Source: UBA1181 sp963619325
GTDB lineage: Bacteria > Bacteroidota > Bacteroidia > Bacteroidales > Paludibacteraceae
Assembly: GCA_963619325.1 (NCBI GenBank)
Contig: CAVEVQ010000007.1
Location: 13,147 to 77,146 of the forward strand
DNA length: 64,000 nt
Direction: 5' to 3'
A program made the translations under genes and the position numbers. Below are positions 42,982 to 52,383 of this stretch, piece by piece. The notes beneath the pieces were generated by a model that saw only the letters and a program-made list of their open reading frames with translations, ran no database searches and was not told where the DNA came from. The stretch's first letter is position 1; every line of letters begins with the position of its first letter.

Positions 42982-43007
42982 GGGGCTTAGTTTTAATACT
43001 AAACCCC
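42982..43007 (-). terminator. Intrinsic terminator after the pRiA4b ORF-3 gene
   Basis: A 10-bp stem (GGGGCTTAGT with ACTAAACCCC, one mismatch that is a G-U pair in minus-strand RNA), 6-nt loop, with a U-run on the minus strand. A T-run on the other side could allow use from either strand. Confidence 0.75.
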
Positions 43008-43065
43008 ACTTTTTTGAAACATATAAACTCTCCGCTTTTACAACAAAACTTCTTTAAACAAGGTT

Positions 43066-43617
43066 TCAAAACTCATTTTCGTCGTTTATGCTGTAACCAT
43101 CGCCTAATTCATCAACATCAAAACCTCCACAATCCCCGAAATTATCATCCAAAAAAGGATCGTCTAAGCCATTCTTCTTTGCCAAAGCAACATCATCCAT
43201 AAACAAACCATCCAAAATCTGCTTGGGCGCCTTACCCTTAGAAAGGACACATTCAAATTTTGCTAAATCTTTCCCCGTTTGAATATCTCGCAACTCCAAG
43301 AGAAAAGATCTATCATTCATCATGTCAAATACGAACATCATTTTCTGACCTTCATCCTCTATGAATTCCTCCAACTTAGTCTCCGCCATGACAAAATTAT
43401 CCTCATCAGATGATGTATTCATCTCAACTTGAGTAATTTCTGCACCACGCTCCCATTCGTCATCACAAATGAAAAAAGAAGTTATTTGATCATTAGCATA
43501 GCCAACAGAACTCAAAATGGCATCGTGCAAATCTAAAAATGTCGAACTTGCGTCAATGAGAATCTCCCTTCGGAAAGCATCCACCTCCTCAGAAAAAACG
43601 ACAAACTTATAAATCAT
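43066..43617 (-). CDS. pRiA4b ORF-3-like protein
   Basis: 183 aa. MIYKFVVFSEEVDAFRREILID, TFLDLHDAILSSVGYANDQITSF then FICDDEWERGAEI follow the plasmid pRiA4b ORF-3-like fold (PF07929 type). The family was named from plasmid and IS1096 accessory genes but is widespread on chromosomes; here it is 29 bp after dnaA with normal composition, so I read it as a resident gene. The C-terminal ~40 residues are very acidic (DDPFLDDNFGDCGGFDVDE). Function unknown. Confidence 0.85.
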   Translation of the reverse strand: MIYKFVVFSEEVDAFRREILIDASSTFLDLHDAILSSVGYANDQITSFFICDDEWERGAEITQVEMNTSSDEDNFVMAETKLEEFIEDEGQKMMFVFDMMNDRSFLLELRDIQTGKDLAKFECVLSKGKAPKQILDGLFMDDVALAKKNGLDDPFLDDNFGDCGGFDVDELGDGYSINDENEF

Positions 43618-43646
43618 AGTTTTAAGTTTTTACACAATTTTTTTAT

Positions 43647-45038
43647 TTATCTCAATGAACTCTCAATTGACTCTAAACTTTGGCGGAAATTTTTATCATA
43701 TTTCAGCAAATCGCTCACCGCATTACAAGCATAGAGTACTGTCGCATGATCTCTCTTTCCGATATATTGACCAATCATAGACAAAGAGTTCTTCGTATAT
43801 TTTCTTGATAAATACATTGCAATCTGACGCGCCTGCACCACCTCTCTCCTACGCGACTTCGTATGTATATCTTTAGGGTCTAAACGATAGTAATCGCAAA
43901 CCAATTTTTCAATCGATTCAATAGAAATTTTATGCTCAGTCACATTAACGATGCGACTGACAACACGCTCGGCCAGCGTTATATTTATTTCATCCTTCGT
44001 CAAAGTCGATTGAGCCAAAAGAGAAACAACTACCCCCTCCAATTCACGGACATTATCCTGAACATTCTCCGCAATGTATCTCACAACATTATCTGGAATC
44101 AACAATCCACCACTATTTACTTTATATTTTAGGATAGCCTCACGAGTGTCTAAATTAGGCGCACCCAACTCTACCGTCAATCCCCAACGGAAACGAGTCA
44201 ACATACGCTCATCCATACCCTGCAAAGTCTTAGGCGCAGAATCCGACGTTAAAATAATCTGTTTACCTAACTGCTGTAAATGGTTGAATATTTGGAAGAA
44301 AATATTTTGAGTACCTGTTTTTCCCGCAAAGAATTGAATATCATCAACGATCAAGACATCTATCTGTTGATAGAAATTAAGGAAATCATTCACCTTATTA
44401 CTCAAATGAGCATCGGCATATTGTTGCTGAAATCGATTCGCATCAACGTACAACACAACCTTCTCGGGGTGCTGCCTTAAAACTTCCCACCCAATGGCTT
44501 GCGTAACATGAGTCTTTCCTAAACCAGAACCTCCATAGATAAACAATGGATTAAACGTATTACGTACAGGATTGCCTGCGACAGACAAGCCTGCCTCCTT
44601 TGCTAACTTATTGCAAGCTCCTTCAACAAAATTATCAAAAGTGTAATTAGGATTCAGCTGGGGTTCTATAGCAGGCTTCATTCTTGAAGCAAACGGATTA
44701 AAACCTATCGTAGGCTGTTGGGAAGGAGCCATAGGTATAACCGTCTTCTGAACGCTCTCTGCCTCAATATTATACCACAAATTAGCATTAGGACCCACCA
44801 AACGGCGAAGCGTTGAGAAGATCAATTTTGCAAAATGCTCATCAACATATTCAGCAAAAAACTGACTTGGCACAAGGACTGTTAAAAAGTTATCCTTCCA
44901 TGACACCGACTTAATCGGTGAAATCCATGTATTATACTGCTCCTTATCCAGATTATCCTTGATAACCTCCAAGCATTTCTGCCAAATCAACACATGCTCC
45001 TGCGCCGACCCTCCTTGAACATTTTGATACTCGCTCAT
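43647..45038 (-). CDS. dnaA: Chromosomal replication initiator DnaA
   Basis: 463 aa. Domain I (WQKCLEVIKDNLDKEQYNTWI), a linker, then the AAA+ core at ~130-340: Walker A YGGSGLGKTH, Walker B DVLIVDDIQFF, sensor LTSDSAPKTLQGMDERM, arginine finger region LTRFRWGL. Domain IV carries the DnaA signature around KNSLSMIGQYIGKRDHATVL, which binds DnaA boxes. The open frame begins at a TTG (45089); the ATG at 45038 gives the usual start MSEYQNV. The 180 bp upstream is AT-rich but shows no DnaA-box cluster. Confidence 0.97.
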   Translation of the reverse strand: MSEYQNVQGGSAQEHVLIWQKCLEVIKDNLDKEQYNTWISPIKSVSWKDNFLTVLVPSQFFAEYVDEHFAKLIFSTLRRLVGPNANLWYNIEAESVQKTVIPMAPSQQPTIGFNPFASRMKPAIEPQLNPNYTFDNFVEGACNKLAKEAGLSVAGNPVRNTFNPLFIYGGSGLGKTHVTQAIGWEVLRQHPEKVVLYVDANRFQQQYADAHLSNKVNDFLNFYQQIDVLIVDDIQFFAGKTGTQNIFFQIFNHLQQLGKQIILTSDSAPKTLQGMDERMLTRFRWGLTVELGAPNLDTREAILKYKVNSGGLLIPDNVVRYIAENVQDNVRELEGVVVSLLAQSTLTKDEINITLAERVVSRIVNVTEHKISIESIEKLVCDYYRLDPKDIHTKSRRREVVQARQIAMYLSRKYTKNSLSMIGQYIGKRDHATVLYACNAVSDLLKYDKNFRQSLESIESSLR

Positions 45039-45063
45039 ACTCTGTTTTTTTTCTTTGCAATCA

Positions 45064-45071
45064 CAAATTTG
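45064..45071 (-). promoter_or_regulatory. Weak -7-like element for dnaA
   Basis: CAAATTTG on the minus strand, one mismatch from TAnnTTTG, 25 bp before the ATG at 45038. Confidence 0.25.
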
Positions 45072-45269
45072 CAAAAGTTTTTCTTTCAAAAAAAACTCTT
45101 TAAAATTTGGTTTTGTTAAATCTGTGTTATCTATCTGAAAATCAACTCGCTACACATTCTTCTAATTTTCAAGCAATTGCATATTTTGTTATTCCTAAAT
45201 TATTGATATATCGCACATTAACAATACCGAGAAATATTTTTATTTTTTTGATTTGCAGTTTTCCAACCT

Positions 45270-46175
45270 TTATTTGTCTTTGCTCTTACTTATCAAAGAG
45301 AACTGAACATAACGCTTAGGATTTGCCTTCAAATCAATAAGTAAGTCATTTGCACTGTTGACGGTTGTGTTCAAGTTGTTGTACAAAGATTTATCGTTCA
45401 GTAAAAGTCCCAAAGAACCTTCTCCTTTATTTATTTTATCTGTAACACCCTGTACACTTGCCAACGTAGCATTTAACTGATTAACTGTTTTTTCAAAATC
45501 AACTTTTGACAAACCATCTCCCACTTTATCAAACTTTGTCATCATAGTATTGGCATTGTTCAAAACTGTTGGAACATCTTTTGCCATCAAATTATCCAAC
45601 TTGTAAGAAGTACCTTTCAAATTGGTTGTGATTACCTGAATATTGTCGAGCGACTTCTCTATAGCCTTATCCTGGGCAATGACCTGCAACGAAGCCAACA
45701 AAGAGTCTAACTGCGGAATAATAGACTGGATACGGGGCATTAACTCCCCCGTTAATGCTTCAACAATACCATCATCAACGTACGATGGGAGCGTATCCCC
45801 TCGTTGATAGAAGACAGTGCTGTTCTGATCCAAATACAATTCAATAGAAGGGCTACCTAGCAATCCCGTAACTAATCCTGCTTTCGTTCCTACTGGAATC
45901 TTCAAGTCGTCATCCACTTGAAGCACGACTACAACATCGTTGCCAGGATTGTTATAATCATATACAATCTTTTGAACCAAACCAACTTTATATCCTTTCA
46001 CATTGACAGGATTCGTTTCAACTAAACCATTGATATGGCTAAACTTCAGATAGTAATAATTAGTTGGATTAAAGATATTTACGCCCTTCAAATAATTCAC
46101 GCCGAAATAGGTCAAAGCAATGACAACCACCACCCAGACACCAATCTTAAACTCTTTGGTAATCTTAAAATTCAT
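45270..46175 (-). CDS. MlaD-family MCE-domain protein
   Basis: 301 aa. One N-terminal membrane anchor (FKIGVWVVVVIALTYFGVNYL), then the MCE/MlaD domain at ~35-115: YYLKFSHINGLVETNPVNVKG, YKVGLVQKIVYD, KAGLVTGLLGSPSIEL. A helical coiled-coil tail (~150-290: SLDNIQVITTNLKGTSYKLDN) would form the tunnel of a hexamer that moves phospholipids between membranes. The MlaE permease and MlaF ATPase genes are not beside it. It starts 34 bp after the amidase gene, probably in one transcript. Confidence 0.92.
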   Translation of the reverse strand: MNFKITKEFKIGVWVVVVIALTYFGVNYLKGVNIFNPTNYYYLKFSHINGLVETNPVNVKGYKVGLVQKIVYDYNNPGNDVVVVLQVDDDLKIPVGTKAGLVTGLLGSPSIELYLDQNSTVFYQRGDTLPSYVDDGIVEALTGELMPRIQSIIPQLDSLLASLQVIAQDKAIEKSLDNIQVITTNLKGTSYKLDNLMAKDVPTVLNNANTMMTKFDKVGDGLSKVDFEKTVNQLNATLASVQGVTDKINKGEGSLGLLLNDKSLYNNLNTTVNSANDLLIDLKANPKRYVQFSLISKSKDK

Positions 46176-46209
46176 ATTTTATTTCTTATTATTTGCAATT
46201 TCAAATCTA

Positions 46210-47811
46210 CTATTTACTTGCATTCCAATATTTCCTAGCCTGTTCAATCGGCAAAACAACTCCATCCTTCACCACAATCATATATGCATCAGGATGTTTC
46301 TTTTTGACTTCATCCCTTAATCGATAAGCATCTTCCAACGTTTTCTCATTTCCGTACGCATATTGATACTTATATTTGCCCGTACCTATAAATTCGCGCA
46401 CAGGGACAAAACCTTTGAAATCACGGCTGTTGACGTTTTTAGGCTCTGCCATACTACATATCTGAACAGCGTAACGGATTCCATCTATATCATCATAATT
46501 CGTATTAAACTGACAAGAAACTTCATCCGTGGATGCTGATTTCACACTCTCAGTAGAAATCACCTTACCTGTTTCACCATGTAGTGCCTTATATTCTGCA
46601 GTAGTTGAATTCCAATATTTTCGTGCCTGATCTAACGGAAGTTTGACACCATCCTTTATCACAACCATCTGAGCATCTGGATGTTTCTTGCGAACTTCAT
46701 CACGCATCAAGTTTGCTGTTTCCAATGATTTTTCATTGCCAAATGCATACTGATATTTGTACTTTCCTTCACCAATAAACTCCCGAACTGGTATGAAGCC
46801 CTTAAAATCGCGACTGTTGACATTTTTCGGCTCTGCCATACTGCAAATTTGAACCGCATAGCGAATGCCCTCCACATCATCATAATTTGTGTTAAAAACA
46901 CATTTATCACCCTCGCTTGTCGTTAGCACCGATTTGTTTACATTAGTTTTCTGTTCCTCCTTAGCAACTACAGCACCATTTTTAGTGTAAGAACTATTGG
47001 CATCGCCGCCTCCACTGCGTTTATCAAAGTCTTTTTTATAACGCACAAACGCATCAAAGATCGCCTTTGCCATTTTCTCAACATTAGCATCCTTGCTTAA
47101 AAAAGCTTCTTCTTCTTTATTCGTTATAAATCCCAACTCTATCAAAACAGCTGGTGTCTTTGAATATTTCAAAACATAGAAACCCGCCTGACGGCGACCT
47201 CTACTATATCTATCCTCCGAAACAAATTGCTTTTCTACGCCAGAAGCAAATTTCTCACTGTTTTTCAAATAAGCAGCCTGATAATTCATTTCCATAATAG
47301 CCGCCGTGACATCATCTACATCCTCGTATTTCTTTTTGTAATTCGCCTCGTACTTGATAGCGGCATTCTCTCGTTCAGAAACGTCAGTTTTAATATCCGC
47401 ATACGTATAAGTCTCCGTACCTTTTGCAGAACGGCTTTCTGCCGCATTCACATGAATCGATATAAATATGCCACGTCCATCTTTAATGTTTTCATTAGCC
47501 ACCTCAGCACGCCTATCTAACTCCACGAATACATCTTTCTTCCTCGTATAAACGACCTTTACCCCATCCTCTTTTTCTAACAGCTTACCTAATTTAAGCA
47601 CTGTCTTTAGATTAACAGACTTTTCTTGTATTTTGAGGATATGACCAATAGCCCCGGGATCCTTTCCTCCGTGTCCCGCATCAAGAACAACCACGAAAGT
47701 TTTTTCACCAGCAAAAACCGTAGAGAATGACATACAAAATGCTGATAATCCAACTATTAGCAGTTGAACCACCTTATTGATAAAAAATTTCTTCTCGTAA
47801 GAAAAAAACAT
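46210..47811 (-). CDS. N-acetylmuramoyl-L-alanine amidase with duplicated C-terminal domain
   Basis: 533 aa. Signal peptide (LLIVGLSAFCMSFSTVFA), then an amidase_3 domain at ~37-260: VVLDAGHGGKDPGAIG (His47), Glu63, FISIHVNAAES (His120) as zinc ligands, and VLIELGFITN with the catalytic Glu225. It cleaves the MurNAc-L-Ala bond. After a linker come two near-identical ~96-residue repeats (306-401 and 435-530), each starting FNTNYDD and holding GIRYAVQICSMAEPKNVNSR and KYQYA[FY]GNEK: SPOR-like units that should bind peptidoglycan at division sites. Divergent from lptD. Confidence 0.94.
   Translation of the reverse strand: MFFSYEKKFFINKVVQLLIVGLSAFCMSFSTVFAGEKTFVVVLDAGHGGKDPGAIGHILKIQEKSVNLKTVLKLGKLLEKEDGVKVVYTRKKDVFVELDRRAEVANENIKDGRGIFISIHVNAAESRSAKGTETYTYADIKTDVSERENAAIKYEANYKKKYEDVDDVTAAIMEMNYQAAYLKNSEKFASGVEKQFVSEDRYSRGRRQAGFYVLKYSKTPAVLIELGFITNKEEEAFLSKDANVEKMAKAIFDAFVRYKKDFDKRSGGGDANSSYTKNGAVVAKEEQKTNVNKSVLTTSEGDKCVFNTNYDDVEGIRYAVQICSMAEPKNVNSRDFKGFIPVREFIGEGKYKYQYAFGNEKSLETANLMRDEVRKKHPDAQMVVIKDGVKLPLDQARKYWNSTTAEYKALHGETGKVISTESVKSASTDEVSCQFNTNYDDIDGIRYAVQICSMAEPKNVNSRDFKGFVPVREFIGTGKYKYQYAYGNEKTLEDAYRLRDEVKKKHPDAYMIVVKDGVVLPIEQARKYWNASK
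46222..46509 (-). repeat. Second copy of the 288-bp SPOR-like repeat in the amidase gene
   Basis: Encodes amidase residues 435-530. Together with the copy at 46609-46896 it forms a direct repeat (offset 387 bp); about four-fifths of residues are identical. Confidence 0.85.
46609..46896 (-). repeat. First copy of the 288-bp SPOR-like repeat in the amidase gene
   Basis: Encodes amidase residues 306-401; partner of 46222-46509. The 33-residue spacer between copies is unrelated to them. Confidence 0.85.
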
Positions 47812-47838
47812 CTCCTCCTATTTTTAACTGAACGTTGG

Positions 47839-47846
47839 CAAATTTA
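47839..47846 (-). promoter_or_regulatory. TAnnTTTG -7 promoter element for amidase-mlaD
   Basis: TAAATTTG on the minus strand, 27 bp upstream of the amidase ATG. It lies only 14 bp from the lptD element on the other strand, so the two promoters overlap. Confidence 0.6.
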
Positions 47847-47860
47847 GGAAAAATTATTTG

Positions 47861-47868
47861 TAAATTTG
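47861..47868 (+). promoter_or_regulatory. TAnnTTTG -7 promoter element for lptD
   Basis: TAAATTTG, 25 bp before the proposed lptD TTG start. Confidence 0.6.
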
Positions 47869-47893
47869 CACCCGAATTAAACCAAAAATAATT

Positions 47894-50557
47894 TTGGATA
47901 ACTTCTTGATACAAAGGCATTTATACAAAAAATTATCAATTTTCTCACTATTTTTTTTAGTGAGCATTTTCTATTTACAAGCGCAAGAAAAGAAAGAAGA
48001 GAAAACCGAACGCTATTCCAAGGACGCCATAACAGACATAGTTACCTACTCTGCCAAAGACTCAATCGTATTTTATGCAAGTGGGCAGGCCTTCCTTTTT
48101 GGAGAAGCAAAAGTGACCTATCAGGACATGGAGCTAACGTCCGATCACATTGTTTTGAACACGGACAGCAACCTCGTACATGCAAGAGCAGGAGTAGACT
48201 CTGCTGGAACGATGGTAAACAAACCTGTGTTTAAGGATGGTCCAGAGGAATACGAATCTGAAAGCATAGACTTTAATTTCAAAACGAGAAAAGGTTTGAT
48301 TCGCAACGTGGTAACCCAACAAGGAGAAGGCTATGTGACAAGCGAAAAAGCAAAAAAATTAGAAGACAACACTTTCCTGATGCGCAACGGAAAGTACACC
48401 ACCTGCGACAATCACGAACATCCTCACTTCTACCTCAACCTGACCAAGGCGAAAGTGAAACCCAAAGAATACATTGTCGCCGGACCAGCCTACCTTGTAA
48501 TTGAAGACGTGCCACTTCCATTAGTATTACCCTTTGGTTTTTTCCCATTCACATCAAAATATTCATCAGGTATTTTAATGCCTACATTCGGAGAGGAGTC
48601 TAGTCGTGGATTTTATCTTCGAAACGGAGGTTATTATTTAGCCATCAATGAATATTTTGACATGGCATTGCGTGGCGACATATACACAAACGGTTCATGG
48701 GCTGCGAATGCAAACGTTCGCTATAAAAAACGATATAAGTTTAACGGAAATCTTTATTTTGGCTACCAGTCTACCGTAACAAGCGATAAGACATTGCCAG
48801 ACTACACACAGACCAACGATTTGAAGATTATTTGGACGCACTCACAGGATGCGAAAGCCAACCCTTTCAGCACGTTCTCTGCGTCCGTCAATTATACTTC
48901 TACCTCTTATAACAAGAATAACGTCAACTCTTATTACAATCCATCAACCTATGGCGAAAACAACAAATCGTCAAGTATCAACTACACTTATAAGTTTCCA
49001 GAATCGCCTTTCTCTCTGACAACCAACTTCACGTTGAACCAAAGGCAAAGCGACTCCACCATCTCATTGAAGTTTCCCACCATCAACCTCAATATGTCGC
49101 GTGTCTACCCATTCAAACGCAAAGAGAAGGTTGGGAAAGACAAATGGTTTGAAAAAATCTACCTCAACTATGGTTTTAATTTTGACAATTATATCTCTAC
49201 AAAAACAGATAAATTGTGGGACGCGAACCTTTTAAACGACTGGAACAACGGTATCAAAAACCAAGTTTCGGCAGGAGCATCCTATACCTTATTTAAATAT
49301 CTGATTTTCACACCATCCTTGAGTTACAATGAAAAATGGTATTTCAAAAAGGTGAAGCAATACTGGAATCAGCAGGAACAGAAAGTTGAAAAAATCAACG
49401 AGAACGGTTTCTACAGAATCAACGACATGAGCGCAAGTGTGAGCATGAGTACGCAACTATATGGATTTTACCAACCCATATTCGGTAAAAAAATTAGCAT
49501 GATACGCCACGTCGTTCAACCAAGCGCGAGTTTGTCATTCTCTCCAAAGATGGAGAAACCATGGCCATCATTCCACCAAAACTACTATGACAACTATATC
49601 CGTAAGCTACAAGACGGAAGCATGGACACAATTGAGTATAACTATTTCTCTTCCAATTACTATGGAGGTCCGACAAGTTCGGGAGGAGGCGTACTGAACC
49701 TTAGTCTCTCAAACAACTTGGAGATGAAAGTTAACTCAGACAAAGACACCACCGGCTACAAGAAGATATCGCTCATTGACAATTTGACATTAAGCACTAG
49801 TTACAATCTATTCCATGATGAGGATGAAGCCCCATGGAACGACATCGCAGCTAGCCTACGCTTGAAAATCACCCCAAAAGTAAACTTGAACGTATCGGCA
49901 GGATTTTGTCCTTACACCTATAAATTGGACGAGAGTGGCTCTGTCTACAAATCAAATCTGTCGGAATGGGAAAGGAACGGACGATTAGTTAGGCTGACAA
50001 ACGTGCGTTCTGCGTTCAATTACTCTTTCAATAACAATACGTTCAAGAAAAAGAAAAAAGACGAGGACAAAGGTATTGAAGATGAAGACGAGTGGGATCC
50101 AAGCACAGAGACCCTCGATGACATTGTCAACAAACAAGTTGAACAAAATCAAAGTGAAATGGAACAAGATGCGGAAGGATACGAAGACTTTTCTCTGCCA
50201 TGGAACCTCAACGTCAGCTACTCTATTTCGTACGGCAACTATCAATTCAACAAAGAAACATTAGAGTACGACCGACGACTTACACAATCGTTGAACTTTT
50301 CAGGAAGCATCAATTTCTCAAAGAATTGGAGCTTCACAATTAGCTCCGGCTACGATTTTCTGAATCATGAAATGTCGTACACCTCCTGCAGTGTTAGAAG
50401 AAATCTACATTGTTGGTCGGCTTCACTTGATTTTATCCCGTTTGGCACGAACCAAGGATTCAATTTTCACATAGGAGTAACGTCGTCAATGTTACAAGAT
50501 CTCAAATATGAAAAACGAACGTCTTCAAGTGATTATCCAGTGTGGTACGAAAAATAA
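47894..50557 (+). CDS. lptD: LPS-assembly protein LptD (OstA-like)
   Basis: 887 aa. After a signal peptide (KLSIFSLFFLVSIFYLQAQ) comes an OstA/LptA-like periplasmic domain at ~40-200 (IVFYASGQAFLFGEAKVTYQDM, ADHIVLNT-like repeats, KYTTCDNHEHPHFYL) and then a long outer-membrane barrel (KEYIVAGPAYLVIEDVPLPLVLP, FGFFPFTSKYSSGILMPTFGE, and many paired strands). LptD inserts LPS into the outer leaflet. The only start compatible with the signal peptide is TTG, at 47894 or 47906; the first in-frame ATG lies ~75 residues in. The barrel carries a long acidic/Lys insert near 720-760. Confidence 0.9.
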   Translation: MDNFLIQRHLYKKLSIFSLFFLVSIFYLQAQEKKEEKTERYSKDAITDIVTYSAKDSIVFYASGQAFLFGEAKVTYQDMELTSDHIVLNTDSNLVHARAGVDSAGTMVNKPVFKDGPEEYESESIDFNFKTRKGLIRNVVTQQGEGYVTSEKAKKLEDNTFLMRNGKYTTCDNHEHPHFYLNLTKAKVKPKEYIVAGPAYLVIEDVPLPLVLPFGFFPFTSKYSSGILMPTFGEESSRGFYLRNGGYYLAINEYFDMALRGDIYTNGSWAANANVRYKKRYKFNGNLYFGYQSTVTSDKTLPDYTQTNDLKIIWTHSQDAKANPFSTFSASVNYTSTSYNKNNVNSYYNPSTYGENNKSSSINYTYKFPESPFSLTTNFTLNQRQSDSTISLKFPTINLNMSRVYPFKRKEKVGKDKWFEKIYLNYGFNFDNYISTKTDKLWDANLLNDWNNGIKNQVSAGASYTLFKYLIFTPSLSYNEKWYFKKVKQYWNQQEQKVEKINENGFYRINDMSASVSMSTQLYGFYQPIFGKKISMIRHVVQPSASLSFSPKMEKPWPSFHQNYYDNYIRKLQDGSMDTIEYNYFSSNYYGGPTSSGGGVLNLSLSNNLEMKVNSDKDTTGYKKISLIDNLTLSTSYNLFHDEDEAPWNDIAASLRLKITPKVNLNVSAGFCPYTYKLDESGSVYKSNLSEWERNGRLVRLTNVRSAFNYSFNNNTFKKKKKDEDKGIEDEDEWDPSTETLDDIVNKQVEQNQSEMEQDAEGYEDFSLPWNLNVSYSISYGNYQFNKETLEYDRRLTQSLNFSGSINFSKNWSFTISSGYDFLNHEMSYTSCSVRRNLHCWSASLDFIPFGTNQGFNFHIGVTSSMLQDLKYEKRTSSSDYPVWYEK

Positions 50558-50679
50558 CAAACGTGAATGTAGCCTTATTGTTGCCCAATTAATAACAAAC
50601 AGAAGATAATCATGTCCTATTTTAACGATATATTAACAAATAAAACATTTTTTCTATTGCATACACCAATGAATAAAAA

Positions 50680-50687
50680 TAAATTTG
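50680..50687 (+). promoter_or_regulatory. TAnnTTTG -7 promoter element for the glycogen operon
   Basis: TAAATTTG, 34 bp before the glycogen synthase ATG, with a TTG at 50657-50659 in the -33 region. Confidence 0.6.
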
Positions 50688-50721
50688 CGATAGTAAATTT
50701 ATTTTATAACCTGAGATAATT

Positions 50722-52353
50722 ATGTGTATGAAAGGAAGCAAAACCATACCGGACTATGTATTTGAGATCAGTTGGGAGGTCTGCAATAAAGTTGGCGGCA
50801 TTTATACAGTTCTGTCAACACAAGCAAAAGCACTAAATAATATCTATGGAGACAACTTGATATATGTCGGTCCCGATTTTGAAGGCAGCACCAATATATT
50901 CTTCAAAGAGGACAAGAAACTACTCTCTGCATGGGTGGAGTCAGCAAAAAAAGAGAATCTACATATAAGAGTAGGACGTTGGTTGATACCAGGCAGTCCT
51001 GTTGTTGTGTTGGTAAACCATAGGAAAATGGCAGAAGTTACCAATAGTTTTCTCTACGAGCTATGGGATCACTTCAAAGTAGACTCAATGCAAGCCTACG
51101 GAGACTACAACGAGTCTGTCCTCTTTGGATATGCGACAGCAAAGGTTGTAGAGAGTTACTACACCCACTTCAAACTAAACGATAAAAAGGTCGTAGCACA
51201 ATTTCACGAGTGGACAACAGGTTCAGGATTGCTCTACACCAAGATACATCAACTCGGAGTGAGGACGCTCTTCACAACGCATGCCACCACAACAGGCCGC
51301 TCCATTTGTTTCAATGGTAAAAATCTTTACCAATACTTTGAAAATTACAATGGAGACCAAATGGCTAAAGAGCTGAATGTAACAGCGAAACATCTCATAG
51401 AGAAAAACGCTGCGCTACAAGCCGATTGTTTCACAACAGTGAGCGACATCACAGGGAAAGAGTGTAAGCAATTGCTGACTAAGCAACCAGACATCATCAC
51501 ACCCAATGGATTTGAGGACGACTTCATTCCGAGAGGTGCTCAGTATACTAAAGCGAGGAAAAATGCGAAAGCGACCTTGAAAAAAGTGGCAGAAGCCCTT
51601 TTGGGATACTCCATATCAGACGATGCCTTGTTCGTTGCGACAAGTGGGCGATACGAGTTCCGCAACAAAGGGATAGACCTTTTCCTGAGTTCACTGCAAA
51701 AAGTCGCAGAAGACACAAATATCACAAGAGAAATTGTAGCATTTCTACTTGTCCCAGGATGGAACTTAGGTCCAAGAAAAGATTTGCAAGCACGTTTGAA
51801 AGGCGAAGCAGATGGTACTGTGGCATATAGGAAGAACATCACCCATGAAATTTACAATTACATGGATGACTCAATACTTCATACAATGCGCACATTCCAC
51901 TTTGACAATAACAAAGACCAAAAAGTGAAGGTGATTCTTGTGCCATGCTATTTGAACGGAGACGACGGAATCTTCAACAAAAGCTACTATGAGTTGTTGC
52001 CGGGGCTTGACTTAACAGTCTTTGCATCCTACTATGAGCCGTGGGGGTACACACCGTTGGAAAGTGCGGCATTCGGCATTCCGACCATCACGACAGACCT
52101 TGCAGGCTTTGGACTTTGGGTGTCAAAAGAAGAAGTTGACGTTACAAACGGAGTGGCAGTGCTGCACCGTGATGACAGCAACTACTTAGCCTTAGCCGAA
52201 AACATCAAGAAAAACATTGCCACAGTGGCGGCAATGGATAAGAAAGACTACGACAAAGCGAAAAAGAAAGCGACAGACATTGCTAAGAAATGTTCGTGGA
52301 ACGATTTCATCAACTACTATCAAGACGCGTTCGAAATAGCGTTGTCAAAATAA
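50722..52353 (+). CDS. Glycogen synthase, GT3-like (eukaryotic type)
   Basis: 543 aa. The N-terminal EISWEVCNKVGGIYTVLSTQ is the mark of GT3 glycogen synthases (as in yeast and animals), not the bacterial GT5 GlgA. Other segments: AQFHEWTTGSGLLYTKI, LFTTHATTTGRSICFNG, DIITPNGF, ATSGRYEFRNKGIDLFL, and the C-terminal ASYYEPWGYTPLESAAFGIPT with the catalytic Glu pair. It extends alpha-1,4-glucan using a sugar nucleotide. A second ATG (50728) is possible. It sits 30 bp before the phosphorylase gene, so synthesis and breakdown are on one transcript. Confidence 0.94.
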   Translation: MCMKGSKTIPDYVFEISWEVCNKVGGIYTVLSTQAKALNNIYGDNLIYVGPDFEGSTNIFFKEDKKLLSAWVESAKKENLHIRVGRWLIPGSPVVVLVNHRKMAEVTNSFLYELWDHFKVDSMQAYGDYNESVLFGYATAKVVESYYTHFKLNDKKVVAQFHEWTTGSGLLYTKIHQLGVRTLFTTHATTTGRSICFNGKNLYQYFENYNGDQMAKELNVTAKHLIEKNAALQADCFTTVSDITGKECKQLLTKQPDIITPNGFEDDFIPRGAQYTKARKNAKATLKKVAEALLGYSISDDALFVATSGRYEFRNKGIDLFLSSLQKVAEDTNITREIVAFLLVPGWNLGPRKDLQARLKGEADGTVAYRKNITHEIYNYMDDSILHTMRTFHFDNNKDQKVKVILVPCYLNGDDGIFNKSYYELLPGLDLTVFASYYEPWGYTPLESAAFGIPTITTDLAGFGLWVSKEEVDVTNGVAVLHRDDSNYLALAENIKKNIATVAAMDKKDYDKAKKKATDIAKKCSWNDFINYYQDAFEIALSK

Positions 52354-52383
52354 AATCAAAAGATACTTCTAAACAGCAAAAAT

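Noticed and set aside
43066..43617. Insertion-sequence accessory gene (pRiA4b ORF-3 / IS1096 name)
   Set aside because: No transposase, inverted repeats or target duplications around it; it follows dnaA closely and has a terminator of its own.
45090..45269. Possible replication origin upstream of dnaA
   Set aside because: The 180 bp is AT-rich, but I found no cluster of TTATCCACA-like DnaA boxes and no repeated 13-mers. dnaA is also often away from the origin in this phylum.
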